DNA from: CAZGUH01 sp964529005 | Lineage (GTDB): Bacteria; Actinomycetota; Acidimicrobiia; Acidimicrobiales; Ilumatobacteraceae | Direction of reading: 5' to 3' | Length of the DNA: 33,457 bases | Assembly: GCA_964529005.1 (NCBI GenBank) | Contig: CAZGUH010000042.1 | Span: forward strand, 1 to 33,457 | Shown here: positions 14,605 to 22,058 of the stretch, one piece after another | Layout: every line of letters starts with the position of its first letter | Numbering within the stretch: the first letter of the stretch is position 1 | The notes under the pieces: model-generated | What the model was told of the DNA's origin: nothing | The model's input: only the letters and a program-made list of their open reading frames with translations | Databases searched by the model: none | Program-made: the position numbers and the translations under genes

Positions 14605-15479
14605 GCGGCCACCGTCGGGGCGCGTGCCGTGACCAGGGCGGCGAGCCGGGCGATGTCCTCCGGGCCCGGATCGGACACCGTGAGTCGAGGCAGCCGCAAC
14701 TGTGGCAACGGCAGTTCCGCTGCGAGGCGGTCGATCTCGAGCTGCTGCAGGGCGCGGCGCTGGGCGCGGAACTCGAGCGCCGCCAGGACGTCGGCGTCGA
14801 CGGCCGGGTCGACACCGGTCAACATGCTCGTCGCCGGAAGCGCAGGGCCTTCGTCGACGGCGTTGACGACGACGGGGCCGAGCGTCACGCCGACCCGTTC
14901 CTCGAGCGCGTAGGCGGTCTCGATCACCTCGCTGACCGGGGTCGCCTCCGGCAGCGTGACAAGGATCACTTGACTGCGCGTGGGGTCCGTCAGCATCTCC
15001 TGCACGGCGACCGCCTGCTCGTGGATCGGCCCGCTGCGGACCGCGCCGAGCAGGCCTGACGGCGCGAGCAGGAACGAGATCGCGTGACCGGCGGCGGGGC
15101 CGTCCACGACGATCAGGTCGTGGGCGCCGCTGCGCTCGAGCTGCTTCAGCTTCCCGAGCACGACGATGTCGTCGATGCCGGGCGCAGCGGTGGAGACGAT
15201 GTCGACGACGCCGGACGCTGTGAGCCGTCGCACGACCCGCCCGAACCCGTGGTCGTGCAGGTACTCGGCCAGCGCCCGGGGCGCGGTGATGGTCTCGGCC
15301 GGCTGGCCGTCGAGCAGCCGGGCCAGGGTCGGCTTGCCCTCCAGCTCGACCGTCAGCACCGATCGCCCGGCGTCGGCTGCCGCGCGGGCGATCGCAGCCG
15401 TTACCGTGGTCTTGCCCACTCCGCCCTTGCCCGCCACCACGAGGAGGCGGGCCGCGGAAACGAACGTCAGTGGATCCAC
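14601..15479 (-). CDS. ArsA/GET3-type P-loop ATPase (first of pair)
   Basis: A 292-residue ATPase with the deviant Walker A GKGGVGKTT (about 17-25), the motif VLTVELEGKPTLARLL (about 41-56) and DLIVVDGPAAGHAISFLLAP in place of the usual DTAPTGH switch. It is shorter than its partner by about 90 residues. GTG 15479 is chosen because GGAGGGAGC precedes it and the next P-loop spacing is usual; longer frames would run through the divergent NfeD gene. First gene of the ATPase-ATPase-receiver operon. The stop overlaps the next start. The two ATPases likely make an asymmetric dimer. Confidence 0.92.
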   Translation of the reverse strand: MDPLTFVSAARLLVVAGKGGVGKTTVTAAIARAAADAGRSVLTVELEGKPTLARLLDGQPAETITAPRALAEYLHDHGFGRVVRRLTASGVVDIVSTAAPGIDDIVVLGKLKQLERSGAHDLIVVDGPAAGHAISFLLAPSGLLGAVRSGPIHEQAVAVQEMLTDPTRSQVILVTLPEATPVSEVIETAYALEERVGVTLGPVVVNAVDEGPALPATSMLTGVDPAVDADVLAALEFRAQRRALQQLEIDRLAAELPLPQLRLPRLTVSDPGPEDIARLAALVTARAPTVAA

Positions 15480-15498
15480 GCTCCCTCCGGAGGCTCTT
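15480..15498. promoter_or_regulatory. 19-bp divergent intergenic region with a shared ribosome-site palindrome
   Basis: CCTCCGGAGG at 15484-15493 is a perfect palindrome. Read right it gives GGAGG five bases before the NfeD GTG; read left it gives GGAGG(GAGC) before the ATPase GTG. No room is left for promoters, which must lie within the opposite gene. Confidence 0.75.
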
Positions 15499-16917
15499 GT
15501 GCGCAGACTAGCGATCGCCCTTCTCGCGGCCGCGGCCGGCTTGGGGTTGTTCGCGCCCGGGGCCGCCCGAGCCGAGCCGGGTCCGGACGACTCCACCACG
15601 CCGAGCGGCGGGACGTCGGAGGGCGAGGAGCAGGCGAGTGACCTCGCCCCGGTCGATCTGTTGCAGATCACCGGCCTGTTCGACGAGATCGTGGTCGATC
15701 GCATCATCTCGGCGATCGACGAGTCGGCAGCGGGCGATGCCCAGGCTCTGATCATCCAGCTCAACAGCAGGGGCGCGGTCGTCAGCCGCGAGCGCATGAC
15801 CGAGCTGCTGCAAGCGGTCCACGATGCCGAGCTCCCGATCGCGGTGTGGGTCGGTTCGACGAAGGCCCGGGCCTATGGCTTGCCGGCGCAGCTGCTGGCG
15901 GTCGCCGACGTTTCGGCCATGGCTCCCGGGGCGCGCATCGGCCACACCGGCGCCCCGCTGCCCGTGCGCGGCGCGGCTATCGACTTCGGCGACGCCACCG
16001 AGCTGCTCCGCACCGGATCGCTCGGGTTCCGCGAGGCTCGTGAACTCGGCGCCTTGAAGCTCGAGACCACCGACGAAGGCGTGCCGGGCCCGGTGAACAT
16101 GGTCAACGTGCTCGACGGCCTCACCATCGACGGCACGACGCTCGACACGGTGACGACCTCGATCTCCGACGACGGCAACGAGCAACGTCACGCCACGACG
16201 ACCCGCTTCGTCAACTTCGGGTTCGTCAACAAGATGATGCACACCGCCGCCAGCCCGCCAGTCGCCTACCTGCTGTTCATCATCGGTCTGGCACTGCTCG
16301 TGTTCGAGTTCTTCACCGCTGGCGTCGGCGTGGCCGGCGTCGTGGGCGCGGCCTCCACGATCCTCGGCTGCTACGGGCTCGCCGCCCTGCCCACCCGCGG
16401 GTGGGCGGTGGCGATGCTGCTCGCCGCGATCGTGGCGTTCGCCATCGACGTGCAGGTCGGCGTCCCCCGGTTCTGGACGGGCGTGGGCGTGGCGCTTTTC
16501 TCGCTCAGTTCGTGGTTCCTGTTCCGGCCCGTCCCGGGCACATCGCTGCGGCCGTCGTGGATCACCCTGATCGCCGGCGTCGGGGGGATGCTGCTGGCGT
16601 TCATCGTCGGCATGCCCTCGATGGTGCGCACCCGCTTCGCGACGCCGACGGTCGGACGCGAATGGATGCTCGGTGAGGTCGGGGAAGCCGTCGACGACGT
16701 GTCCCCCGATGGCGTGGTGCTGATCGGGGCCGGCCGCTGGCGGGCGCGCACGAACCGGGCGACGCCGATCAAGGCCGGTCAGCCGGTGCGAGTGGTGTCG
16801 ATCGACGGCGTGACGCTGGAGGTCGAACCGCTCGAGGGAGCAGCGCGCGACTACCGGGAACGGGCGAGGACCAGCCAGGCGGCCGCTGGGAAGCGCACGG
16901 ACCCGTCCACCGCCTGA
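15499..16917 (+). CDS. NfeD-type membrane protein (ClpP-class serine protease fold)
   Basis: A 472-residue long-form NfeD protein. It has a signal peptide (RRLAIALLAAAAGLGLFAPG, cleavage near ARAEP), a ClpP-like domain from about 52 to 215, membrane segments at about 254-295, 302-318, 326-342 and 355-371, and a C-terminal OB fold (about 385-446, GEVGEAVDDV...GVTLEVEPLE). In protease-active relatives the ClpP domain has PGG and a nucleophilic Ser in a GARAASAG-like segment. Here these read LNSRGAV and TKARAYGLPAQ, with no Ser at that place, so protease activity may be lost. GTG start with GGAGG. Divergent from the ATPase operon, and its 3' end overlaps the convergent methyltransferase by 67 bp. 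Probably a membrane-quality or raft-associated scaffold. Confidence 0.85.
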   Translation: MRRLAIALLAAAAGLGLFAPGAARAEPGPDDSTTPSGGTSEGEEQASDLAPVDLLQITGLFDEIVVDRIISAIDESAAGDAQALIIQLNSRGAVVSRERMTELLQAVHDAELPIAVWVGSTKARAYGLPAQLLAVADVSAMAPGARIGHTGAPLPVRGAAIDFGDATELLRTGSLGFREARELGALKLETTDEGVPGPVNMVNVLDGLTIDGTTLDTVTTSISDDGNEQRHATTTRFVNFGFVNKMMHTAASPPVAYLLFIIGLALLVFEFFTAGVGVAGVVGAASTILGCYGLAALPTRGWAVAMLLAAIVAFAIDVQVGVPRFWTGVGVALFSLSSWFLFRPVPGTSLRPSWITLIAGVGGMLLAFIVGMPSMVRTRFATPTVGREWMLGEVGEAVDDVSPDGVVLIGAGRWRARTNRATPIKAGQPVRVVSIDGVTLEVEPLEGAARDYRERARTSQAAAGKRTDPSTA

Positions 16918-17735
16918 CGTTCGTAGAACGCCCGGAGCGCGTCGCTCGCCTCGCGCAGGCCTTCCGGCCCGAGCTGGGCGCGGGCGGCCTGCCCGTACTG
17001 GTTCGCCAAGAACATCTCGGTCGCGCCCGCTGGCCCGTCGTCGCCGCCGACCGTGATGGTGGTCTCACACGGCTCGATGTCGACGGCGCCCCAGCCCGCT
17101 CGTTCCAGCACCGTGCGCAGGTATGCCGCGTCGCGGAAGGCGAACGGCCCCGGCGTCGTCGGGGGGACGCTCGGCAGCGGCTCGGGCAGGAAGCCGGTGA
17201 GCAGCTCGGCCGGCTGCGACATCCAGGGGTTCAGCTCCGGCGCCTGCCAGCAGACGAAGCACAGCGCGGCGTTGTGATGCGTGGCTGCGGCGATGTTCGT
17301 GAAGGCGGCGATCGGATCCTCGAAGAACATCACCCCGAAGCGGGAGATCACGACGTCGACGGGTCCGCCGCAGATGGCCCGCAGGTCGTCGGTCTGGGCG
17401 TCGGCCACGAACGCGGAGGCCTGGGCGAGCGACGCGATGCGTGCCCGGCACGCGTCGACCATCGGCTGCGAGATGTCGACACCGATCGCCCGACCGCTCG
17501 GTCCGACCTCGAGCGCTGCCGCCGCCAGCGTCGAACCGAAGCCACAGCCGACGTCGAGCAGCGTGTCGCCGGCCTCGATCGGCGCGGCAGCCAGCAACGC
17601 TGCGCCCAGCGGCGCGAGCATCGCCTCGAAGTTGTGCCCCTGCTCGACCCAATGCGGGCCCGCCTGCTCGTTCCAGTATTCGCGCATCGCCACGTTGGCG
17701 CCGTCAGAGCCGTCCGACGCGTTCGCTGCCGACAT
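16851..17735 (-). CDS. Class I SAM-dependent methyltransferase
   Basis: A 294-residue Rossmann methyltransferase. Motif I is LLDVGCGFGSTLAAAA (about 60-75), the acidic loop is GVDISQPMVDACRARI, and motif IV region is DVVISRFGVMFFEDP. The N-terminus MREYWNEQAGPHWVEQ is typical of UbiE/Methyltransf_11/25-like small-molecule enzymes; substrate unknown. ATG 17735 has TAGTCT seven bases upstream, a leaderless-type promoter. Its last 67 bases overlap the end of the NfeD gene on the other strand, an unusually long tail-to-tail overlap; the final residues (FPAAAWLVLARSR) still fit the family, so the overlap looks genuine. Confidence 0.9.
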   Translation of the reverse strand: MSAANASDGSDGANVAMREYWNEQAGPHWVEQGHNFEAMLAPLGAALLAAAPIEAGDTLLDVGCGFGSTLAAAALEVGPSGRAIGVDISQPMVDACRARIASLAQASAFVADAQTDDLRAICGGPVDVVISRFGVMFFEDPIAAFTNIAAATHHNAALCFVCWQAPELNPWMSQPAELLTGFLPEPLPSVPPTTPGPFAFRDAAYLRTVLERAGWGAVDIEPCETTITVGGDDGPAGATEMFLANQYGQAARAQLGPEGLREASDALRAFYERQAVDGSVRFPAAAWLVLARSR

Positions 17736-17742
17736 GGTGGCG

Positions 17743-17748
17743 AGACTA
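17743..17748 (-). promoter_or_regulatory. Putative leaderless -10 box of the methyltransferase gene
   Basis: Minus-strand TAGTCT, seven bases before ATG 17735. Paired with a box for dut on the other strand 38 bases away. Confidence 0.5.
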
Positions 17749-17785
17749 CGACGGCTCGCACGTGCCCGTGGACGGCCCGCCCGTC

Positions 17786-17791
17786 TACCGT
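17786..17791 (+). promoter_or_regulatory. Putative leaderless -10 box of dut
   Basis: TACCGT, seven bases before ATG 17799, in the 63-bp gap to the divergent methyltransferase gene. Confidence 0.5.
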
Positions 17792-17798
17792 GACCCGG

Positions 17799-18233
17799 AT
17801 GCTCGCCGTGCCCGTCGTGCGCCTCGATCCCGACCTGCCGCTGCCCTCGTACGCCCACGCGGGCGACGCCGGGCTCGATCTCCACGCTCGTGAAGACGCC
17901 GTCGTCCGCGCCGGTGGCGGGCGGGCGCTCGTGCCGACCGGGATCGCGATCGCACTGCCCTCCGGACACGCCGGATTCGTCCTGCCGCGCAGCGGCTTGG
18001 CCCTGCGCCACGGCGTGGCGGTCGCCAACGCGCCGGGGCTGATCGACGTCGCCTACCGCGGCGAGATCAAGGTCGTGCTGCTGAACACCGATCCTGTCGA
18101 GGACTACCAGGTGCATCGCGGCGACCGCATCGCGCAGCTCGTCGTCCAGCGGGTCGAGCAGGTCACCTGGCACGTGGTCGAGGCGCTCGACGCCAACGAC
18201 CGCGGGGGTGGGTTCGGCCACAGCGGCCGTTGA
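17799..18233 (+). CDS. dut: dUTP diphosphatase (dUTPase)
   Basis: A 144-residue homotrimeric dUTPase, splitting dUTP to dUMP and pyrophosphate, which keeps uracil out of DNA and feeds thymidylate synthesis. The five motifs are in order: AGDAGLDL (21-28), PRSGLALRHG (63-72) with the phosphate-binding Arg/Ser, GLIDVAYRGEIKV (80-92) with catalytic-water Asp83, GDRIAQLVV (108-116) and the C-terminal lid GGGFGHSGR (136-144). Length is normal. The lid usually reads GGFGSTG; the Ser-Thr is His-Ser here, a mild change. Ends 20 bases before the convergent NUDIX gene. Confidence 0.95.
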   Translation: MLAVPVVRLDPDLPLPSYAHAGDAGLDLHAREDAVVRAGGGRALVPTGIAIALPSGHAGFVLPRSGLALRHGVAVANAPGLIDVAYRGEIKVVLLNTDPVEDYQVHRGDRIAQLVVQRVEQVTWHVVEALDANDRGGGFGHSGR

Positions 18234-18253
18234 CGGCGGCCGCGACCGCCGTC

Positions 18254-19009
18254 TCAACGCCAGGCGAAGACCGGTTGCTCGAACTCGTGCACCCGAGCGT
18301 TGGCGCGGCCGTCGAGGCCGACCCAGCGAAACTGCACGAGCACCGCGGCGGTGGGGGCGTGCACGAGCACACCGGCGCCGAGAGGCAGCTGGACGACCGG
18401 GCGGTCGCTCTCGGGGATGGAGAAGAAGCGAGGCGAGTCCTCGCGGCACAGCTCGTGGAGCCCGACCCGATAGGTGCGCGCCACCTCGGCCCGGTTCTCG
18501 ACCAGCTGGACCTCGTCGCCGCCCCAGACGACCACGGGCGTGATGACGTAGCCGCTGCGGGTGGGATAGTCGTCGAGCACCCCGATGACGTCGTCCGCGG
18601 TGCGCAGGAGGCCGACCTCTTCGTGCAGCTCGCGCAGCGCGGCGGCGACCGCCGTCTCCCCGGTGTCGATCCGGCCTCCCGGAAGCGCCCACTGACCGGC
18701 GTGGCGGCCCATGCGCGCCGCGCGACGGCAGAGCAGGAACGCCGCGCCTCCGGAGGCGCCGTGGAGCCTCGGATCGAACTCGCCATCCGGCAGCTCGCTG
18801 ACGGATAGTTCGGCGTCCGACGGCTCTGCGTTCGCCGCCGGCGGCTCGTCCGGCTCGCTCGACACGACCACGATGGCGACCGCGGCAGACTTCCGTCCAT
18901 CCGCCGCCACGGCGTGGCGATCATGGACTGCCAGGTTGGCGGCGATCCGGTCGCGCAGCGCCGGGTCGAACGAGATCAGGGGGTTGGCGCTGCGGTCGTC
19001 GGCGGGCAC
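18254..19009 (-). CDS. NUDIX hydrolase, CoA-pyrophosphatase-like
   Basis: A 251-residue NUDIX enzyme that hydrolyses a nucleoside diphosphate-linked substrate. The NUDIX box G-x5-E-x7-REUxEExGU is complete at about 112-134 (GRIDTGETA, RELHEEVGL). N-terminal SFDPALRDRIAANL and the position of the box resemble NudL-type CoA diphosphatases. An acidic Pro/Ser-rich insert of about 35 residues (near 50-85) precedes the catalytic fold. Start GTG 19009 is tentative: no ribosome site is clear, and longer frames run towards the neighbour's stop at 19069. Possible substrates are CoA derivatives or NADH. Confidence 0.85.
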   Translation of the reverse strand: MPADDRSANPLISFDPALRDRIAANLAVHDRHAVAADGRKSAAVAIVVVSSEPDEPPAANAEPSDAELSVSELPDGEFDPRLHGASGGAAFLLCRRAARMGRHAGQWALPGGRIDTGETAVAAALRELHEEVGLLRTADDVIGVLDDYPTRSGYVITPVVVWGGDEVQLVENRAEVARTYRVGLHELCREDSPRFFSIPESDRPVVQLPLGAGVLVHAPTAAVLVQFRWVGLDGRANARVHEFEQPVFAWR

Positions 19010-19068
19010 CCGTTCAGCCCAGCACGCCAGCGTCGGTGACGACGAGCCGGGGGTGGCAGTCCGGCAAA

Positions 19069-19389
19069 TCAGCTGGCAGGGCGGACCGACTGGACGACCT
19101 CGAAGCCGAGCAGCGCGGATCCGCTCGCCACCGGCTTGCCGTCGGCCGACTCGGCACGAGCGTGGCCCTGAGCGAACGCTTGGCTGCTGGCCCAGTTCTG
19201 GAACGCCTCCTCGCTCTCCCACCGGGTGTAGACGAAGTACCGGGTGTCGCCCTCGACCGGGCGCAGCAGCTCGAACCCTTCGAAGCCGGGCATCTTCTCC
19301 ACGCTGCCCGCACGCGCCGCGAAGCGCTTCTCGAGTTCTGCGCCCATGCCGGGCGGCACTTCGATCGCGTTGATCTTGACCACGCTCAT
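19069..19389 (-). CDS. Antibiotic-biosynthesis-monooxygenase fold protein, MhuD-like
   Basis: A 106-residue dimeric alpha/beta-barrel (ABM) protein. It reads MSVVKINAIEVPPGMGAELE, FAARAGSVEKMPGFEGFELL, YFVYTRWESEEAFQNWASS, the common form of actinobacterial haem-degrading monooxygenase homologues (MhuD/IsdG-like). The haem-ligand His of MhuD cannot be placed with certainty; AFAQGHARAES holds a candidate. AAGGAGACGCG in front of ATG 19389 fixes the start. The next gene cluster is an iron transporter, so haem-iron release would fit, but this is inference; many family members act on other substrates. Confidence 0.85.
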   Translation of the reverse strand: MSVVKINAIEVPPGMGAELEKRFAARAGSVEKMPGFEGFELLRPVEGDTRYFVYTRWESEEAFQNWASSQAFAQGHARAESADGKPVASGSALLGFEVVQSVRPAS

Positions 19390-19449
19390 CGCGTCTCCTT
19401 GGGGTCTCGGGACAATGTCAGCCGGGCTCGGGACCCAGACATCTTGGCG

Positions 19450-19468
19450 CGACGTTAGGCTTCCCGAA
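19450..19468 (+). promoter_or_regulatory. Promoter with DtxR/IdeR-like partial box before the ATPase gene
   Basis: CGACGTTAGGCTTCCCGAA agrees with the IdeR/DtxR consensus TTAGGTTAGSCTAACCTAA at about 13 of 19 positions, with an exact GTTAGGCT core. TAGGCT inside it can serve as a -10. Start codon is 26 bases downstream of the box. Confidence 0.4.
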
Positions 19469-19494
19469 CAGCGACGCCGCCGCGCTTCCCCGTT

Positions 19495-20616
19495 ATGACC
19501 TCCACCGCTTCCGACACCGAGCACGACACGACGCGCGCAGCGAGCGGGTCGGCGCCATCGCGGGGCCCGTCGGCGCTGTCGATCGAGGGGGTCGTCAAGA
19601 GCTTCGGCTCGACGCCTGTGCTGCGTGGGGTCTCCCTCGACCTGCAGCCCGGTTCGATCTGCGCGCTGCTCGGCGAGAGCGGCTCGGGGAAGACCACGCT
19701 GTTGCGCGCCATCGCCGGGCTGGAGCGGATCGACGCCGGCGTGGTGACCGTCGCCGGGACCGTCGTGTCGTCGCCGACGGTGTGGGTCGCGCCGGAGAAG
19801 CGGCGCGTCGGCATGGTGTTCCAGGACTGGGCGCTGTTCCCCCAGATGACCGTGGCCGAGAACGTCGCGTTCGGGCTGTCGAAGGATCAGCGCCGCACCG
19901 GCCGCGTCGACGAGGTGCTGCGGCTGGTCGGCCTGGCAGACCTCGCCGACCGTCTCCCGGGCACGTTGTCGGGGGGCCAGCAACAGCGAGTGGCGCTCGC
20001 TCGAGCGCTGGCGCCCCGCCCGGCGCTGCTGTTGCTCGACGAGCCGTTCTCCAACCTCGACAGCACGCTGCGGACGCGCGTGCGCACCGAGGTGCACGAG
20101 TTGCTCGCGTCGGCCGGCGTCACCGCGGTGTTCGTCACCCACGACCAGGACGAAGCGTTCGTGCTCGGCGATGTCGTGGCCGTGGTGCACGACGGTCGCT
20201 TCGCTCAGGTCGCGCCGCCGCGCGAGCTCTACCAGCACCCCGTCAGCCCGTGGGTGGCGACGTTCGTCGGTGAGGCCAACCTGATGTCCGGCGTCGTGGT
20301 CGACGGGTCCGCCGCGCTGCCGATCGGTCCGGCGTCGATCGCCAACGGCCCAGCCGCCGGCCGCGTGCGGGTGCTGGTGCGTCCGGAGCACGTCGCCGTC
20401 CGAGCCACCGACGACCACGATGGGGGCAATGCATCCGTCGAGCTGGTCGAGTACTACGGCCACGACGCGATCGTGCTGCTGCGGCTGGATCACGACCGTT
20501 CGACCGTGCGGGCGCGGGTGGCGCACACCGATCTCGTGCGCGGCGATCGCGCCGAGGTGCGATATCACGGCCCGTCGACGGTGGCGTATCCCGACGACGG
20601 ATCCGCTCCGGGGTGA
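19495..20616 (+). CDS. fbpC: Iron(III)-type ABC transporter ATP-binding protein
   Basis: A 373-residue importer ATPase of the FbpC/PotA group. Walker A GESGSGKTT (60-68), Q-loop Q110 (VFQDWALFP), signature LSGGQQQR (158-165), Walker B LLLLDEP (178-184) and switch His216 (VTHD) are all intact. Residues about 240-373 form the TOBE-type regulatory domain (VLVRPEHVAV, YYGHDAIVLL). It energises uptake of Fe(III) with the binding protein and permease encoded 2.3 kb downstream; they are separated by two unrelated genes, which is unusual. The N-terminal 25 residues are Ser/Thr rich. GTGA overlap couples it to the FAD-protein gene. Confidence 0.92.
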   Translation: MTSTASDTEHDTTRAASGSAPSRGPSALSIEGVVKSFGSTPVLRGVSLDLQPGSICALLGESGSGKTTLLRAIAGLERIDAGVVTVAGTVVSSPTVWVAPEKRRVGMVFQDWALFPQMTVAENVAFGLSKDQRRTGRVDEVLRLVGLADLADRLPGTLSGGQQQRVALARALAPRPALLLLDEPFSNLDSTLRTRVRTEVHELLASAGVTAVFVTHDQDEAFVLGDVVAVVHDGRFAQVAPPRELYQHPVSPWVATFVGEANLMSGVVVDGSAALPIGPASIANGPAAGRVRVLVRPEHVAVRATDDHDGGNASVELVEYYGHDAIVLLRLDHDRSTVRARVAHTDLVRGDRAEVRYHGPSTVAYPDDGSAPG

Positions 20617-22058
20617 GCACGACGGATCGCGCGGCGCCGGCAGAGCCGGTCGAGGAGACGTCGTCGCAGGTGGTGGACGTCGTCGTGCTCGGCGCCGGAC
20701 CGGCGGGGTTGGCAGCCGGGTGGTACGCGGCGCGCCGCGGCCTGCGCGTCGCCGTCGTCGACCGCGCATCCCACGTGGGCGGGCTCGCCACCTCGATCGA
20801 GGTCGCCGGCCAGCGCGTCGACCTCGGCAGCCATCGCCTGCACCCGTCGATCGATCCAGCGCTGCTCGACGACCTCCGAACGCTGCTCGGCGACAGCCTC
20901 CAGTGGCGCGAGCGCAACGGCCGCGTGCGGCTGCGCGGCCGGTGGCTGCGCTTTCCGTTCCGACCGCTCGACGTGCTGGCGCACGCCGACAAGCCGTTCG
21001 CCCTCGCCGTCGGCCGCGACCTGCTGACGGCGCCTCTCCGCGCCCGCCGTCCGGTCGACGTCGACACGTTCGGCGCGCACGTGCGCGCCGGGCTCGGGCC
21101 GGCGGTCGCCGACGGCTTCTACGAGCCGTATGCCCGCAAGCTGTGGGACGCCGCCGCCGACGAGCTGTCGGGTGAGCTGTTCCGCCGGCGTGTCAGCGCC
21201 CGCACGGGAGCCAGCATCCTGAAGCGCGTGGTGCGCCGCGGCCCACGGCCGGGCTTCTGGTACCCCGCCGGCGGCTTCGGCCAGATCTGTGACGCCCTGA
21301 GCGAAGCCCTCGTCGCAGCCGGGGCGATGCTGCTCCTCGGCGAGCAACCTGCCGCCGTCCACCTGGGCGCCGGCCGGACCGACGGTGTGCGCCTCACGAC
21401 CGGTCGGGGAGAGCTGCTCGCCCGGACCGTCGTGTCGACGATCCCGGCCGCGGCCCTGACCGCGATGACGCCGAGCGCTCCGCCCGAGGTCGTCACGGCC
21501 AGCCGCGCTCTCGACCATCGCGGGGCCGTCCTGGCGTATCTCGTCATCGGTCGCGAGCAGTACACGCCGTTCGACGCTCACTATTTCCCGGAACCGTCGG
21601 TCCGCATCGCGCGCCTGTCCGAGCCGAAGAACTACCGGTCGTCGCCGGCCGATCCGCGGCAGCACACGGTGCTGTGCGCCGAGCTGCCGGCGACCGTGGG
21701 CGACGAGCTGTGGACGATGCCCGACGAGGCGATCGCCCGCCTCGTCGCGGCCGACCTGCGAGCCGTCGGGCTCCCTGAACCGGACGTCGTCGGCGTCCAC
21801 ATCGAGCGCCGCCAGCACGTATATCCCGTGTACCGGGTGGGCTTCGAGGAGCACCAGCAACGGGTCGAGCGGTGGGCCGACGGCAAGCCGGGGCTTGCCC
21901 TGGTCGGGCGCCAAGCGCTGTTCGCCCACGACAACACCCACCATGCGCTCCTCATGGGCCGCGCCGTCGGGGAGTGCCTGCGTTCGGACGGGACGCTCGA
22001 CGCGTCAGCGTGGTCGGCGGCGCGCGCAGCGTTTCGCGATCACGTCGTCGAGGACTGA
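20613..22058 (+). CDS. FAD-dependent amine-oxidase/protoporphyrinogen-oxidase-type oxidoreductase
   Basis: A 481-residue flavoprotein. The FAD-binding Rossmann motif VVVLGAGPAGLAAGWYAARR (about 23-42) is followed by the second dinucleotide segment VAVVDRASHVGGLATS; the C-terminal flavin contact is ALVGRQALFAHDNTHHAL. The family includes UDP-galactopyranose mutase-like and protoporphyrinogen-oxidase-like proteins; GSHRLHPSIDP and FYEPYARKLWD are typical of the polysaccharide-associated branch. Start GTG overlaps the ATPase stop (GTGA). Its end overlaps the convergent glycosyltransferase by 19 bp. A role in sugar or envelope metabolism is inferred from that neighbour only. Confidence 0.85.
   Translation: MSTTDRAAPAEPVEETSSQVVDVVVLGAGPAGLAAGWYAARRGLRVAVVDRASHVGGLATSIEVAGQRVDLGSHRLHPSIDPALLDDLRTLLGDSLQWRERNGRVRLRGRWLRFPFRPLDVLAHADKPFALAVGRDLLTAPLRARRPVDVDTFGAHVRAGLGPAVADGFYEPYARKLWDAAADELSGELFRRRVSARTGASILKRVVRRGPRPGFWYPAGGFGQICDALSEALVAAGAMLLLGEQPAAVHLGAGRTDGVRLTTGRGELLARTVVSTIPAAALTAMTPSAPPEVVTASRALDHRGAVLAYLVIGREQYTPFDAHYFPEPSVRIARLSEPKNYRSSPADPRQHTVLCAELPATVGDELWTMPDEAIARLVAADLRAVGLPEPDVVGVHIERRQHVYPVYRVGFEEHQQRVERWADGKPGLALVGRQALFAHDNTHHALLMGRAVGECLRSDGTLDASAWSAARAAFRDHVVED

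Noticed and set aside
13459..15479. Arsenite efflux (ArsA) function
   Set aside because: No ArsB, ArsR, ArsC or ArsD genes, and the metal-binding cysteines are not apparent.
16851..18692. Methyltransferase frame extending about 320 codons upstream of 17735
   Set aside because: The upstream part is low-complexity Arg/Ala and covers dut; the methyltransferase has a family-like start and -10 at 17735.
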